From the NCBI RefSeq assembly GCF_001567585.1, contig NZ_LRQV01000042.1:1-50007 (forward strand): 50,007 nucleotides of DNA, in the 5' to 3' direction. A program made the translations under genes and the position numbers. The DNA is from Micromonospora rosaria. Lineage in GTDB: Bacteria; Actinomycetota; Actinomycetes; Mycobacteriales; Micromonosporaceae. Position 1 is the stretch's first letter, and the number at the start of each line of letters is the position of its first letter. The notes below the pieces were generated by a model. It was not told the DNA's origin. It saw nothing but the letters and a program-made list of their open reading frames with translations, and made no database searches. Below are positions 9,362-18,110 of the stretch, piece after piece.

Positions 9362-10193
9362 CCGGACCGGTCCCGGGGCTTCCCCGGCCGGTCCCGGTGC
9401 GCCGCCGGCCGGTCCCGAGGAGCGCCCGGCGCCCGGCGGCCGGCGACCCCGGGGGCTCACCGTCACCGCGCTGCTCTGCGTGGGCGCGGTGCTGGTCGCC
9501 GCAGCCCTGATCCGGGACCGGGGGCCGGCGCCGGACCGGACGGTCGGCGAGGTGACCCGGGTCGGCGTCGCCGACGGCGGCTCGATCCCCGACTACCTGC
9601 GCGCCGCCGCCACGGAACTCGCGGCGCTGCCGGCCGCCGCCGAGCCCGGTACCTGGGCGTTGGTCTCGTTCACCGGGTACCTGCCGCCGGACCGGCTGGC
9701 CGAGGTCCTCGGGGACGTCGGGGTGTCGTTGGTCGTCGGCCGGGTGCCGCTGCCCGGCCGGCAGACCGAACTGGTCCGGATGACGGCGATGCGCCTGCCC
9801 GACGACGTGGCCGCGGCGATGACCGAGGTGGCCGCGCGCAAGGAGCGGGAGGCCGCCGACCAGCGCGCCCGGTCGGCCGCGCTGACCGACGCCGACCCCG
9901 ACCGGGCGCACCTGCGCCGGGTGTACGACAGCGGCGCGCAGGTGGCCGACGCGGAGGCGCGGGCGTACCGGGCGGGGTGCGCCTGTGTCCACGCCGCCGT
10001 GGTGCGCGCGGTCCCGGCGGCGCTGCGCGACCTGGCGACCCGCGCCGGGGTGCGGGCGGTCGACCCCGCCCCCGAGGTGTCCCGGCTCGACCGGACCGTC
10101 TTCACCCCGCCCCTGCCCGAGCAGCGGGACCTCGCCCGACCCCCGGCTGACGACCTGCTCGGGCCGCTGTCGCCGTCGGTCGGCCCGTCGTGA
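9342..10193 (+). CDS. Membrane-anchored hypothetical protein
   Basis: Not recognised. The only in-frame start near the end of rluD is TTG 9342, which overlaps it by 20 nt. There is a Pro/Gly-rich cytoplasmic stretch (1-37), one hydrophobic helix (about 38-58, [19 protein letters not shown]), then a soluble domain of about 220 residues predicted outside. That domain holds [20 protein letters not shown], a charged helix of about 35 residues ([20 protein letters not shown]) and two cysteines close together ([10 protein letters not shown]) that could be a disulfide. It is probably cotranscribed with lspA-rluD. Confidence 0.8.
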   Translation: MPSSATDRTGPGASPAGPGAPPAGPEERPAPGGRRPRGLTVTALLCVGAVLVAAALIRDRGPAPDRTVGEVTRVGVADGGSIPDYLRAAATELAALPAAAEPGTWALVSFTGYLPPDRLAEVLGDVGVSLVVGRVPLPGRQTELVRMTAMRLPDDVAAAMTEVAARKEREAADQRARSAALTDADPDRAHLRRVYDSGAQVADAEARAYRAGCACVHAAVVRAVPAALRDLATRAGVRAVDPAPEVSRLDRTVFTPPLPEQRDLARPPADDLLGPLSPSVGPS

Positions 10194-10459
10194 CCGGTCA
10201 GTGGGTGGACGCGGCGTCCCGTACCGTGGGCGGTTCGCTGGTGCTGGCACCCACCGTGACGGTCGGGTCACCGGGGTTGCCGGTGGCGGTGGCCGCCGGT
10301 GGCACGCTTGTCACCTCGGACGATGGCGTCGGGGTGGCGCGAGCGCCGGTCGGGGCCGGTGATCTGGGCGACGGGGGATGTGCGCAGACCGGTGTGGCCC
10401 GAATAGGGTTTGCTTCGTAGCCTGTCAGGCGGGATCCGATGGCGCTGGGAGGGCGAGCC
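10194..10459 (+). other. Intergenic stretch; possible promoter, doubtful 76-codon ORF
   Basis: A GTG at 10190 overlaps the preceding stop and opens 76 codons to a TAG at 10418-10420. The predicted peptide has no known motif, and its end uses codons rare in this genome (ATA, TTT, TGT), so I do not call a gene. TAGGGT (10404-10409) and TAGCCT (10419-10424) are -10-like boxes before the MinD-like gene; neither has a good -35. Confidence 0.3.
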
Positions 10460-11971
10460 GTGGACGGCAGCGAGACCGGCTGGGGTCGGCCGGCCGAACC
10501 AGCACCCCGATGGCGGGCGCTGCTCGACCGGGCCCGGCTCGGTGGTCGCCACGCCGAGGCGGCGGAGGTCGACCACCGCGCGGAGGAGCCGTCCGCGCCG
10601 CCCGAGCCGCTGCCCCGGCGCACGTCGGGTCAGGGCTACGCCGGGCGCGCCTCGGCCGTGGGCCGGGCCGCCGATCCGGGGTACGCCCCCGACCCGGCGT
10701 ACCGGGCCGAGGCCGGTTACCGGGTGGACCCGGCGCACCGGGTGGAGCCGGCGTACCGCCCCGAGCCGGCGTACCAGCCGGAGCCCGCATACCGGCCGGA
10801 GCCGTCTTACCCGCTGGAGCCGACATACCGCTCCGAGCCGGCGTACCCGCCGGAGACCACGTACCGGGGCGAGTCGACGTACCGTCCCGAGCCGGCCCGC
10901 CCGGAGCCCCCGCCCCGTCCCGAGCCGGTCGAGTCCCGGTACGCGCTGCTCGACAACGGGTACCGCCCGGAGCCCCCGCCCGGCGAGTCCCGGTACGCGC
11001 TGCTGGACAACGGGTACCGGCAGCGGGCGTTCCAGGCCCCGCCCGAGCCGCCGCCGGCCCCACCCGCCCCGCCGGCCGCTGCTCCACCGGCCCCCGCCGC
11101 GCCGGTGGCGGACCGGGGGTTCGCGGGCCCGCGCCTGGAGTGGCGGGCGCAGAGCGGCGAGAGTGAGCTGGAACGCGCCGCCGGGGTGCTGCGCCGGGAA
11201 CTCGGCGGTCCCCGGGTGCTGGCGTTCGCCAACCCCAAGGGCGGGGTGCACAAGACCACCGCCACCGTGCTGGCCGCCGCGACCGTCGGCAGCGTCCGGG
11301 GCCGGGGCGTGCTGGCCTGGGACGACAACGAGCTGCGCGGCACCCTCGGGCTGCGGGCCGGCAGCGCCCGGCACGCCCGGACCATCCGGCACCTCATCGC
11401 CGACCTGGCCCAGATCGAGATCCTTGAGGGCAACACCCTGCTGGAGCAGCTCGACGACTACCTGCGGCACGCCTCCGACGGCTCGTACGACGTGCTCGCC
11501 GGGGAGGAGAGCCCGCGCTTCGCCCAGCGGCTGGACAAGTACACCGTCCGCCGGGTGCTGGAGCTGCTGCGCCGCACCCACGACGTGGTCTGCGTGGACA
11601 CCGGCAACAACGTGGAGAGCCCCAACTGGCGGACGGTGATGCAGGCGGCCGACCAGTTGGTGGTGACCACGGTGCCCCGGGAGGACGCCGCGTTCAGCGC
11701 CGACTGGATGCTGGACCTGCTGCACGAGGTGGGGATGGGGGAGCTGGCCGACAACGCGGTCACCCTGATCTCCTGCCCGACCCCGGGCCGGTCCCCGCTG
11801 CAGAGCGACCTGGAGCGGCACTTCGCCACCCGGACCCGCGCGGTCGCCGTGGTGCCGTACGACCCGGCGCTGGAGACCGGCTCGTCGATCGAGTACCACC
11901 AGCTCCAGCCGGAGACCCGGCAGGCCTGGCTGCGGGCCGCCTCGATGATGCTCGAACCCTTCGCCCGCTGA
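10460..11971 (+). CDS. MinD/ParA-like ATPase with long Pro/Tyr-rich repetitive N-terminus
   Basis: Two halves. Residues about 1-235 are low complexity: degenerate PEPAYRPEPAY-type repeats (about 70-150), an 18-residue unit ESRYALLDNGYRPEPPPG given once and then partly repeated, then Pro/Ala. Residues about 240-503 form a deviant-Walker ParA/MinD domain: FANPKGGVHKTTATVLAAAT (both lysines kept, His in place of the usual Gly), then DDNELRGTLGLR and Walker B VVCVDTGNN. The architecture resembles type VII secretion EspI-like proteins; no secretion genes are visible here. GTG 10460 follows GGGAGG at good spacing; ATG 10439 would add seven residues. Confidence 0.85.
   Translation: MDGSETGWGRPAEPAPRWRALLDRARLGGRHAEAAEVDHRAEEPSAPPEPLPRRTSGQGYAGRASAVGRAADPGYAPDPAYRAEAGYRVDPAHRVEPAYRPEPAYQPEPAYRPEPSYPLEPTYRSEPAYPPETTYRGESTYRPEPARPEPPPRPEPVESRYALLDNGYRPEPPPGESRYALLDNGYRQRAFQAPPEPPPAPPAPPAAAPPAPAAPVADRGFAGPRLEWRAQSGESELERAAGVLRRELGGPRVLAFANPKGGVHKTTATVLAAATVGSVRGRGVLAWDDNELRGTLGLRAGSARHARTIRHLIADLAQIEILEGNTLLEQLDDYLRHASDGSYDVLAGEESPRFAQRLDKYTVRRVLELLRRTHDVVCVDTGNNVESPNWRTVMQAADQLVVTTVPREDAAFSADWMLDLLHEVGMGELADNAVTLISCPTPGRSPLQSDLERHFATRTRAVAVVPYDPALETGSSIEYHQLQPETRQAWLRAASMMLEPFAR
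10931..11020 (+). repeat. 54-bp-period coding repeat in the MinD-like gene
   Basis: Two copies, starting at 10931 and 10985, encode the identical dodecapeptide ESRYALLDNGYR, separated by RPEPPP-type sequence. DNA identity over the 36 nt is nearly complete, suggesting a recent in-frame duplication. The preceding part (about 10680-10905) holds looser PEPAY repeats. Confidence 0.85.
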
Positions 11972-12109
11972 CCGGTCCGGTCCCGCCCACCGGGCGGTCG
12001 GTGGCCGGCCCGTCGGGCGTGCCAGCAGTTTCATGATCAACAGAACGGGTCGGTGGATGTCGGGTCGCCAGCAGCGTCATCGGAGTGGACGGCCTGAGAG
12101 GATCATCGG

Positions 12110-13075
12110 GTGAGCCCGGATTCCTCCGACCCCGACCGTCCCACCGAGCGCGCCGAGGCGGCGCCGGCGGCCCACCCCGGCCCCCCGGCACCCCCGGCCG
12201 CCGTGCCGTCCGGCGCCCCGGCCCTGTCGCCGGTCGAGGGCCCGGTCGAGCCGCCGGTCGAGGGCCCGGTCGAGCCGCCGGTCGAGGGTCGGGCCGGGCC
12301 CGGCGCGGCCTACGCGAGCCTGCTGCGCCTGCACTTCGACGAGCCCCGGCTGCCGGGTCGCCGGGTCGCCGGGCTGGTCGGCGCCGTCGTGCTCGGGATG
12401 ACCCTGCTGGGGGCGCCGCTGGGCCTGCTCTGGGTGCTGGTGGCCCCGGCCACGCCGGTCATCAAGATCACCGAGGGGGCGATCTACGCCGAGCCGCAGC
12501 CGGAGCAGCCGATCGCCGCCGACGGCTGGTTCAGCCTGCTCGGGCTCGGGTTCGGGGTCCTCGCCGCGGTGGCGCTGTGGTACCTGTTGCGCGCCCTGCG
12601 CGGCCCGGCCGGGCTGCTCGCGGTGACCGTCGGGGGACTGGGCGCCGCCCTGGTGGCCTGGCAGGTGGGCCGGCGGATCGGCTGGTCGACCTACCAGCGG
12701 CTGCTCGCCGAGGCCCCGCCCGGGCAGTCCTTCGACAAGCCCGTCGACCTGCGCGCCGGCGGGGTGGACCGGGTCCTCGGCGTGCTGCCCGTCCCGTACG
12801 GCAACGTCCTGCTGGTCGCGTTCGGCGGGGCCGTGGTGTACACCCTGCTGGCCGGCTGGTCGCGCTGGCCCTCGCTGCACCCGGAGCCGGACCTCCCGCC
12901 CGACCTCTGGCCCGCGCCGACCCCCGGCTTCGGCCCGGGTCCGCCGGGGCCGGGGCCGGGGCCGCTGCCCGGTGCCGGTGCGGCCGGGGTCAGTTGGGGG
13001 ACGGGGGCGTCGCCAGCTCCGTCAACGGCACCGGAACCGCCCGCACCTGACGCAGCAGAGCCGCCTCGCGGTTGA
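12110..13075 (+). CDS. DUF2567 family membrane protein
   Basis: A 321-residue integral membrane protein of unknown role. After a Pro/Glu/Ala-rich cytoplasmic tail (1-78, with EGPVEPPV repeated) come four hydrophobic helices at about 88-115, 143-165, 170-190 and 228-248. The second half of the first extracytoplasmic loop carries [20 protein letters not shown], typical of DUF2567. The C-terminal tail is Pro/Gly-rich. The start is GTG after GAGAGGA. Its last 86 nt overlap, tail to tail, the convergent LON-domain gene. Confidence 0.82.
   Translation: MSPDSSDPDRPTERAEAAPAAHPGPPAPPAAVPSGAPALSPVEGPVEPPVEGPVEPPVEGRAGPGAAYASLLRLHFDEPRLPGRRVAGLVGAVVLGMTLLGAPLGLLWVLVAPATPVIKITEGAIYAEPQPEQPIAADGWFSLLGLGFGVLAAVALWYLLRALRGPAGLLAVTVGGLGAALVAWQVGRRIGWSTYQRLLAEAPPGQSFDKPVDLRAGGVDRVLGVLPVPYGNVLLVAFGGAVVYTLLAGWSRWPSLHPEPDLPPDLWPAPTPGFGPGPPGPGPGPLPGAGAAGVSWGTGASPAPSTAPEPPAPDAAEPPRG
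12231..12288 (+). repeat. 24-bp coding tandem repeat (2.4 copies)
   Basis: The 24-bp unit starting CGGTCGAGGGCCCGG begins at 12231 and 12255, with a partial third copy at 12279. It encodes repeated EGPVEPPV in the disordered tail of the DUF2567 protein. Confidence 0.85.
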
Positions 13076-13694
13076 GCATCCGCAGCTCGGCCCGGAGCCG
13101 GGCGGCGGTGTCGTCGACGGCGAGCAGCCGCTGCCGGTCGGCCACGGTCAGCGCCGCCGTGGCCGCCACCAGGTGCGACAGCACGGTCGGGTCCTCCGGG
13201 AGTTGCTCGGACAGCTCCTGCTCGTCGGCCCGTACGAGGGTCAGGTACTGCCGGAAGACCGCGATCACCCGGGCGGCGAGCAGGGACGTCGACTCGTCCG
13301 GGCCGGTCGGCTCGGGCAGCCACTCCACCTCGGCGGTCAGGTACGGCGCGGAGGCCTCGTCCACGCTCGCCACTCGGAACCGGCGCCGGCCGACCGTGAC
13401 CAGGTCGAAACCGCCGTCGTCCAGCTCGGTGACCTGGCGGACCTCGGCGGTGCAGCCCACCTCGTGCAGGGTGACCGCGCCGCCCCCGGGGATCGGCCGG
13501 CCACCCGGACCGGTCGGCGCGACCTCCCAGCCGGCCTGGATCGCCACCACACCGAACTCGCGCGGGGTGCCCTCGGGCAGCTCCACCAGGTGCCGGACCA
13601 GCGCGCGGTACCGTTCCTCGAAGATGTGCAGTGGCAGCACCAGGCCGGGAAAGAGCACCGTCCCGAGCGGGAACACCGGCAGCCGAGCAGTCAC
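12990..13694 (-). CDS. LON substrate-binding (N-terminal Lon-like) domain protein
   Basis: A 234-residue stand-alone LON-domain protein with no ATPase or protease domain. The family motifs are [20 protein letters not shown] then [14 protein letters not shown] (residues 3-36), [12 protein letters not shown] and [11 protein letters not shown]. The C-terminal 90 residues are helical. Such proteins are thought to bind polypeptides; the function is unknown. GTG 13694 lies 7 nt after TAGGCT on this strand, so the mRNA is probably leaderless. It is divergent from hisD (108 bp) and its end overlaps the DUF2567 gene. Confidence 0.92.
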   Translation of the reverse strand: MTARLPVFPLGTVLFPGLVLPLHIFEERYRALVRHLVELPEGTPREFGVVAIQAGWEVAPTGPGGRPIPGGGAVTLHEVGCTAEVRQVTELDDGGFDLVTVGRRRFRVASVDEASAPYLTAEVEWLPEPTGPDESTSLLAARVIAVFRQYLTLVRADEQELSEQLPEDPTVLSHLVAATAALTVADRQRLLAVDDTAARLRAELRMLNREAALLRQVRAVPVPLTELATPPSPN

Positions 13695-13701
13695 GTCGTC
13701 G

Positions 13702-13707
13702 AGCCTA
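13702..13707 (-). promoter_or_regulatory. -10 box of the LON-domain gene (leaderless)
   Basis: TAGGCT on the minus strand, seven bases before GTG 13694. This spacing places transcription start at or next to the start codon. No ribosome site is seen. Confidence 0.65.
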
Positions 13708-13789
13708 GCCCGACCGGCCCACCCCGGCGTGGCTCGCCTCACGCATCCCGGACAGCGGGCGCGGCGGGTGGCTCGCCGGCCGGGCAGCC

Positions 13790-13795
13790 TAGACT
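13790..13795 (+). promoter_or_regulatory. -10 box of hisD (leaderless)
   Basis: TAGACT followed by seven bases and GTG 13803. No Shine-Dalgarno sequence is present, so the his operon mRNA probably starts at the hisD start codon. The -35 region is not recognisable. Confidence 0.65.
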
Positions 13796-13802
13796 CGCAA
13801 GG

Positions 13803-15125
13803 GTGCTGACTCGGATCGACCTGCGTGGCGGGGTCCGTGACCCCCGCTGGCTGCTGCCCCGTGCCCAGCTCGACGTCTCCGTGGCCGTCGAGCGGATCCG
13901 CCCCCTCGTCGAGGCGGTCCGCGACCATGGGTACCCGGCGATCCGCGAGGCGAGCGAACGCTTCGACGGCGTCGCGCCGGAGCGGCTGCGGGTGCCGGTC
14001 GAGGCGATCGCGGCGGCGGAGGGCACCCTCGACCCGGACGTGCGGGCCGCGCTGCTGGAGTCGATCACGCGGGCCCGCAGGGTGCACGCCGACCAGCGCC
14101 GCACCGACCACACCACGCAGGTGGTGCCCGGTGGCACGGTCACCGAGCGCTGGGTGCCGGTCGACCGGGTCGGGCTGTACGTCCCCGGCGGCCTGGCGAT
14201 GTACCCGTCGACCGTGGTGATGAACGTGGTGCCGGCCCAGGCGGCCGGGGTCCGCTCGCTGGTCGTGGCGAGCCCGCCGCAACAGGAGAACGGCGGCCTG
14301 CCCGACGCCCGGGTGCTGGCCGCCTGCGCGCTGCTCGGCGTCGACGAGGTGTACGCCGTGGGCGGCGCCCAGGCGGTGGCGATGCTGGCGTACGGCTCGA
14401 CCGCCGACGCCGACGGGGCGACCCGCTGCGACCCGGTCGACATGATCACCGGGCCGGGCAACATCTGGGTGACCGCCGCCAAGCGGCTGCTGCGCGGAGT
14501 GGTCGGCATCGACGCCGAGGCCGGCCCGACCGAGATCGCCATCCTGGCCGACGACACCGCCGACCCGGCGCACGTCGCGGCCGACCTGATCAGCCAGGCC
14601 GAGCACGACCCGTTGGCCGCCAGCGTGCTGGTCACCCCGTCGACGGCGCTGGCCGACGCGGTGGACCGGGAACTGGCCCGGCAGGTGCCGGCGACCAAGC
14701 ACGCCGAGCGGGTCACCACCGCGCTCAGCGGTGAGCAGAGCGGCGTGGTGCTCGTCGACGACCTCGACGCCGGGCTGCGGGTGGTCGACGCGTACGCCGC
14801 CGAGCACCTGGAGATCCAGACCGTGGACGCCCGGGAGTGGGCCCTGCGGGTCCGCAACGCCGGGGCGATCTTCGTCGGCCCGTGGGCGCCGGTCTCCCTC
14901 GGCGACTACTGCGCCGGCTCCAACCACGTGCTGCCCACCGGCGGCTGCGCCCGGCACTCCTCCGGGCTGTCCGTGCAGTCCTTCCTGCGCGGCATCCACC
15001 TGGTGGAGTACACCGAGGCGGCGCTGCGTGAGGTGGCCCCGCACGTGGTCACCCTGGCGACCGTCGAGGACCTGCCCGCGCACGGCCAGGCGGTCACCGC
15101 CCGCTTCCCCGGGGGCCTGGCGTGA
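13803..15125 (+). CDS. hisD: Histidinol dehydrogenase
   Basis: Zinc enzyme that makes the last two NAD-dependent oxidations of histidine synthesis, histidinol to histidine. Conserved blocks in order: [58 protein letters not shown], and [20 protein letters not shown] with zinc/catalytic histidines. The 440-residue length is normal. GTG 13803 is chosen because it follows a -10 box at leaderless spacing and the family N-terminus begins here (LTRIDLRG). It opens the hisDCBH-priA run; its stop GTGA is joined to hisC through a 20-codon mini-ORF. Confidence 0.97.
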   Translation: MLTRIDLRGGVRDPRWLLPRAQLDVSVAVERIRPLVEAVRDHGYPAIREASERFDGVAPERLRVPVEAIAAAEGTLDPDVRAALLESITRARRVHADQRRTDHTTQVVPGGTVTERWVPVDRVGLYVPGGLAMYPSTVVMNVVPAQAAGVRSLVVASPPQQENGGLPDARVLAACALLGVDEVYAVGGAQAVAMLAYGSTADADGATRCDPVDMITGPGNIWVTAAKRLLRGVVGIDAEAGPTEIAILADDTADPAHVAADLISQAEHDPLAASVLVTPSTALADAVDRELARQVPATKHAERVTTALSGEQSGVVLVDDLDAGLRVVDAYAAEHLEIQTVDAREWALRVRNAGAIFVGPWAPVSLGDYCAGSNHVLPTGGCARHSSGLSVQSFLRGIHLVEYTEAALREVAPHVVTLATVEDLPAHGQAVTARFPGGLA

Positions 15126-15184
15126 GCGCGAGGAGTGAGCCGGGTCTGCGAGCCCCGCAGTCGCGAACCGAGGAGGCGGCGTGA
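15122..15184 (+). other. Mini-ORF linking hisD stop to hisC start (GTGA to GTGA)
   Basis: GTG 15122 overlaps the hisD TGA by 4 nt. Twenty codons later ([20 protein letters not shown]) its TGA overlaps the hisC GTG by 4 nt. The hisC ribosome site GAGGAGG lies inside it. A ribosome ending hisD could be passed to hisC in two reinitiation steps. From memory, similar junction sequence recurs in Micromonosporaceae; unchecked. The peptide may have no function of its own. Confidence 0.4.
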
Positions 15185-16251
15185 CCACCCTCGACGACCT
15201 GCCGATCCGGGACGACCTGCGCGGGCTGTCCCCGTACGGGGCACCGCAGCTCGACGTGCCGGTGCGGCTGAACACCAACGAGAACTCGTACTCCGTGCCG
15301 GAGCCGGTGGTCGAGGCGATCGGCAAGGCGGTCGCCGCCGAGCTGCGCGACCTCAACCGGTACCCGGACCGGGACGCCACGGCGCTCCGCACCGACCTCG
15401 CGGACTACCTCGGCCACGGGCTCACCGCCGACCAGGTGTGGGCGGCCAACGGCTCCAACGAGGTCCAGCAGCAGCTCCTGCAGGCCTTCGGCGGGCCCGG
15501 CCGCACCGCGCTCGGGTTCACCCCGGCGTACTCGATGCACCCGCTGCTGTCGCTGGGCACCGGTACCCGCTGGGTGCCGGGCCGGCGCGGGGCCGACTTC
15601 GGGCTGACCGCCGCCGACGCGGTGGCGCAGGTCCGCGAGCACGCCCCGGACGTGGTCTTCCTCTGCTCGCCGAACAACCCCACCGGCACCGCGCTGGACC
15701 CGGCGGTCGTCGCCGCCGTGCTGGCCGAGGCCCCGGGCATGGTGATCGTCGACGAGGCGTACGCCGAGTTCGCCCGCCCCGGCACGGTCAGCGCCCTCGC
15801 GGTGCTGCCCGGCCACCCCCGGCTGGTGGTGACCCGGACGATGAGCAAGGCGTTCGGCTTCGCCGGCGGCCGGCTCGGGTACCTCGCCGCCGACCCGGCG
15901 GTGGTGGCGGCGGTGCAGCTCGTCCGGTTGCCGTACCATCTCTCGGCGCTCACCCAGGCCGCCGCCCGCGCGGCGCTGGCGCACCGGGAGGCCCTGCTCG
16001 GCACGGTCGACGCGATCAAGGCGCAGCGCGACCGGATCGTCGCCGAGCTGCGCGCCCGGGGGCACCGGGTGGCCGACAGCGACGCCAACTTCGTCCTCTT
16101 CTCGGTCGACGGCGACCCCGCCGCGGCCTGGCGTACCCTGCTCGACGCCGGGGTGCTGGTCCGCGACGTCGGGCTGCCCGGCTGGCTGCGGGTCACCGCC
16201 GGCACCCCCGCCGAGACCGACGCCTTCCTTTCTGCGATGGAGAAACTCTGA
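15181..16251 (+). CDS. hisC: Histidinol-phosphate aminotransferase
   Basis: PLP enzyme of aminotransferase class I/II converting imidazole-acetol phosphate to histidinol phosphate with glutamate. Motifs: [18 protein letters not shown] (N-terminal), [19 protein letters not shown], the [12 protein letters not shown] loop, [12 protein letters not shown] and the PLP lysine in [17 protein letters not shown]. The length of 356 aa is normal. The start is GTG behind GAGGAGG. The stop overlaps the hisB start (TGATG). Confidence 0.97.
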   Translation: MTTLDDLPIRDDLRGLSPYGAPQLDVPVRLNTNENSYSVPEPVVEAIGKAVAAELRDLNRYPDRDATALRTDLADYLGHGLTADQVWAANGSNEVQQQLLQAFGGPGRTALGFTPAYSMHPLLSLGTGTRWVPGRRGADFGLTAADAVAQVREHAPDVVFLCSPNNPTGTALDPAVVAAVLAEAPGMVIVDEAYAEFARPGTVSALAVLPGHPRLVVTRTMSKAFGFAGGRLGYLAADPAVVAAVQLVRLPYHLSALTQAAARAALAHREALLGTVDAIKAQRDRIVAELRARGHRVADSDANFVLFSVDGDPAAAWRTLLDAGVLVRDVGLPGWLRVTAGTPAETDAFLSAMEKL

Positions 16252-16862
16252 TGAGCCGGACCGCCCGGGTGGAGCGGATCACCAAGGAGACCAAGGTCCT
16301 GGTCGAGATCGACCTCGACGGCACCGGCCAGGCCGAGATCGGCACCGGGATCGGGTTCTACGACCACATGCTGAACCAGATCGCCCGGCACGGCGGCTTC
16401 GACCTCACCGTGCGGACCGTCGGCGACCTGGAGATCGACGCCCACCACACGATGGAGGACACCGCGCTGGCCCTGGGCGCCGCGTTCGACCAGGCGCTGG
16501 GGGACAAGGCCGGCATCCGGCGGTACGGCTCGGCGACCGTGCCGATGGACGAGGTGCTGGTCCGGGCGGCGGTCGACCTCTCCGGCCGGCCGTACGTGGT
16601 GCACGACGAGCCGGCGCTGGCACCGTACATCGGGCCGGTCTACCCGACCAGCATGACCCGGCACATCTTCGAGTCCTTCGGCCAGGCGGCCCGGATCACC
16701 CTGCACGTGGACGTGCTGCGGGCGGCCCGCCCCGGCGGCCACCCCGACGCCCACCACGTGGTCGAGGCGCAGTTCAAGGCGGTCTCCCGTGCCCTGCGCG
16801 AGGCCACCGCCGTCGACCCGCGCTCCGCCGGCGCGATCCCCAGCACCAAGGGGACGCTGTGA
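16251..16862 (+). CDS. hisB: Imidazoleglycerol-phosphate dehydratase
   Basis: Manganese enzyme that dehydrates imidazole-glycerol phosphate to imidazole-acetol phosphate. It is the monofunctional form (203 aa) without the phosphatase domain found in enterobacterial HisB. Both pseudo-symmetrical metal motifs are present: EIDAHHTMEDTALALG and PDAHHVVEAQFKAVSRAL, plus GIGFYDHMLNQIARHGGFDL. ATG overlaps the hisC stop by one base, with GGAG eight bases upstream. Histidinol-phosphatase is not seen in the window. Confidence 0.97.
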   Translation: MSRTARVERITKETKVLVEIDLDGTGQAEIGTGIGFYDHMLNQIARHGGFDLTVRTVGDLEIDAHHTMEDTALALGAAFDQALGDKAGIRRYGSATVPMDEVLVRAAVDLSGRPYVVHDEPALAPYIGPVYPTSMTRHIFESFGQAARITLHVDVLRAARPGGHPDAHHVVEAQFKAVSRALREATAVDPRSAGAIPSTKGTL

Positions 16863-16878
16863 CGGGCGGGCGGCGCTG

Positions 16879-17052
16879 ATGGGCTCGGTGTTGCCGATCC
16901 TGTTGCTGGCCCTGGCCGGGGTGCTGGTCGGTGGGGCCGTGTCGCTGCACCGGCAGGGCGCGGCCCGGGGCGCGGTGGTCACCGCCGGGGTGCTCGCCGT
17001 GCTGGCCGCCACCGGTGGCCTGCTGTACCTGTTCCCCGGGGAGAACGCATGA
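16879..17052 (+). CDS. Small two-helix membrane protein in the his operon
   Basis: A 57-residue protein between hisB and hisH, in the same direction. Two hydrophobic segments (about 4-20, LPILLLALAGVLVGGAV; about 32-51, AVVTAGVLAVLAATGGLLYL) flank a short basic loop (HRQGAARG). No known family. ATG 16879 overlaps the stop of a six-codon ORF that itself overlaps the hisB stop (TGATG). Its own stop (ATGA) starts the mini-ORF leading into hisH. Consistent high-GC third positions support coding. Confidence 0.7.
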   Translation: MGSVLPILLLALAGVLVGGAVSLHRQGAARGAVVTAGVLAVLAATGGLLYLFPGENA

Positions 17053-17102
17053 GCGAGCGGCAGTGCACGACCCGTCGGCGCGGCGTCGGGAGGCCGGCAT
17101 GA
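17049..17102 (+). other. Mini-ORF linking the 57-aa gene to hisH (ATGA to ATGA)
   Basis: ATG 17049 overlaps the upstream stop by 4 nt; 17 codons (MSERQCTTRRRGVGRPA) later its TGA overlaps the hisH ATG by 4 nt. Same layout as the hisD-hisC junction. GGGAGG for hisH lies within it. Function as a peptide is doubtful; function as a translation relay is plausible. Confidence 0.38.
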
Positions 17103-17719
17103 GCCGGGTGGTCGTCCTGGACTACGGCTCGGGCAACCTCCGCTCGGCCGAGCGGGCGTTGCAGCGGGCCGGGGCGGACGTGACCGTCACCGACGACCTC
17201 GCCGCGGCGGCCGTCGCCGACGGCCTGGTGGTCCCGGGTGTCGGGGCGTTCGCCGCCTGCATGGCCGGGATCGAGGCGCTCGGCGCCGGCCCGGTGATCG
17301 CCGACCGGGTCGCCGCCGGCCGGCCGGTGCTCGGCATCTGCGTCGGGATGCAGGTGCTCTTCGAGTACGGCGACGAGCACGGGGTGGTGACCAAGGGGCT
17401 CGGGCTGCTGCCCGGGTCGGTGACCGCGCTGCCCGCCCGACGCCTGCCGCACATGGGCTGGAACACCGTCGCGCCACCGGCGGCCTCGGTGCTCTTCGCC
17501 GGCCTGCCGCCGCAGAGCCGCTTCTACTTCGTCCACTCGTACGGGGTGGTGGACCGCGCGGCGCTGGCCGACTCGGGCGCGCTGGTGACCACCGCCCACC
17601 ACGGGGCGGACTTCGTCGCCGGGGTGGAGCGGGGCGCGCTGTCGGCGGCCCAGTTCCACCCGGAGAAGTCCGGCGACAACGGCGCGGACCTGCTGCGCAA
17701 CTGGCTGGCCACGCTGTGA
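17099..17719 (+). CDS. hisH: Imidazole glycerol phosphate synthase, glutaminase subunit
   Basis: Class I glutamine amidotransferase that supplies ammonia to HisF. The oxyanion strand and nucleophile are in LGICVGMQVLFEYG, and the catalytic His-Glu pair in AAQFHPEKSGDNGADLL. The N-terminus VVVLDYGSGNLRSAERAL and PHMGWNTV are typical. The length of 206 aa is normal. ATG 17099 follows GGGAGG. Its partner HisF is encoded about 8 kb downstream at 25538, not next to it. Confidence 0.97.
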   Translation: MSRVVVLDYGSGNLRSAERALQRAGADVTVTDDLAAAAVADGLVVPGVGAFAACMAGIEALGAGPVIADRVAAGRPVLGICVGMQVLFEYGDEHGVVTKGLGLLPGSVTALPARRLPHMGWNTVAPPAASVLFAGLPPQSRFYFVHSYGVVDRAALADSGALVTTAHHGADFVAGVERGALSAAQFHPEKSGDNGADLLRNWLATL

Positions 17720-17772
17720 CCCGAGGCTGGGCGGGCCCGGTGGCGAGCGCCCCGGGCGTGGTCCGCCGGTGA
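17716..17772 (+). other. Mini-ORF linking hisH to the 107-aa gene (GTGA to GTGA)
   Basis: GTG 17716 overlaps the hisH stop; 18 codons (MTRGWAGPVASAPGVVRR) later its TGA overlaps the next GTG start (17769). There is no clear ribosome site for the next gene, so coupling through this ORF would help explain its translation. Confidence 0.33.
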
Positions 17773-18092
17773 GCAAGGAACGGGCCCGGCTCCGGGCCGC
17801 CCGGGAGGCGGAACAGGCCCGCCAGCGGGCCGCCCGGGAGCGTCGGGTGGCCCGCCGCGACCGGCAGCGGGCGCTGCTGCGCCGGCTGACGCCCCGCTGG
17901 CGGCGGCGCCGTACCGGCCGGCTGCTGCGGCACAGCCGGCGCGAGCGGCTCGCCATCGTGGCGCTCACCGGCGTCGCCGTCGTCGGGATCTGGGTGCTCG
18001 TCGACAGCCTGGCGCTGCGCCTGGCCCTGATCGCGTTGCTGTTGCTCGTACTCCCGGCGATCGTGGTGATCGCCCTGGACCGTCGTACCTGA
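17769..18092 (+). CDS. Small basic membrane protein in the his operon
   Basis: 107 residues, unknown family. The first 62 residues are extremely Arg/Ala-rich and helical (ERARLRAAREAEQARQRAAR), about one third arginine. Two hydrophobic segments follow (about 62-79, AIVALTGVAVVGIWVLV; about 83-103, LRLALIALLLLVLPAIVVIA). The topology suggests a basic cytoplasmic arm that could contact nucleic acid or anionic lipid. It starts at GTG 17769 and ends 18 bp before priA. Its place between hisH and priA suggests cotranscription, not necessarily a histidine role. Confidence 0.75.
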   Translation: MSKERARLRAAREAEQARQRAARERRVARRDRQRALLRRLTPRWRRRRTGRLLRHSRRERLAIVALTGVAVVGIWVLVDSLALRLALIALLLLVLPAIVVIALDRRT

Positions 18093-18110
18093 TGCGAGGA
18101 GAAGAAGACC

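Noticed and set aside
10190..10420. A 76-codon ORF overlapping the preceding stop
   Set aside because: No motif, rare codons near its end and no ribosome site; it is kept only as an intergenic note.
12990..15392. An 800-codon minus-strand frame containing the LON domain
   Set aside because: Everything before GTG 13694 is antisense to hisD. The leaderless box and domain start fix the true gene.
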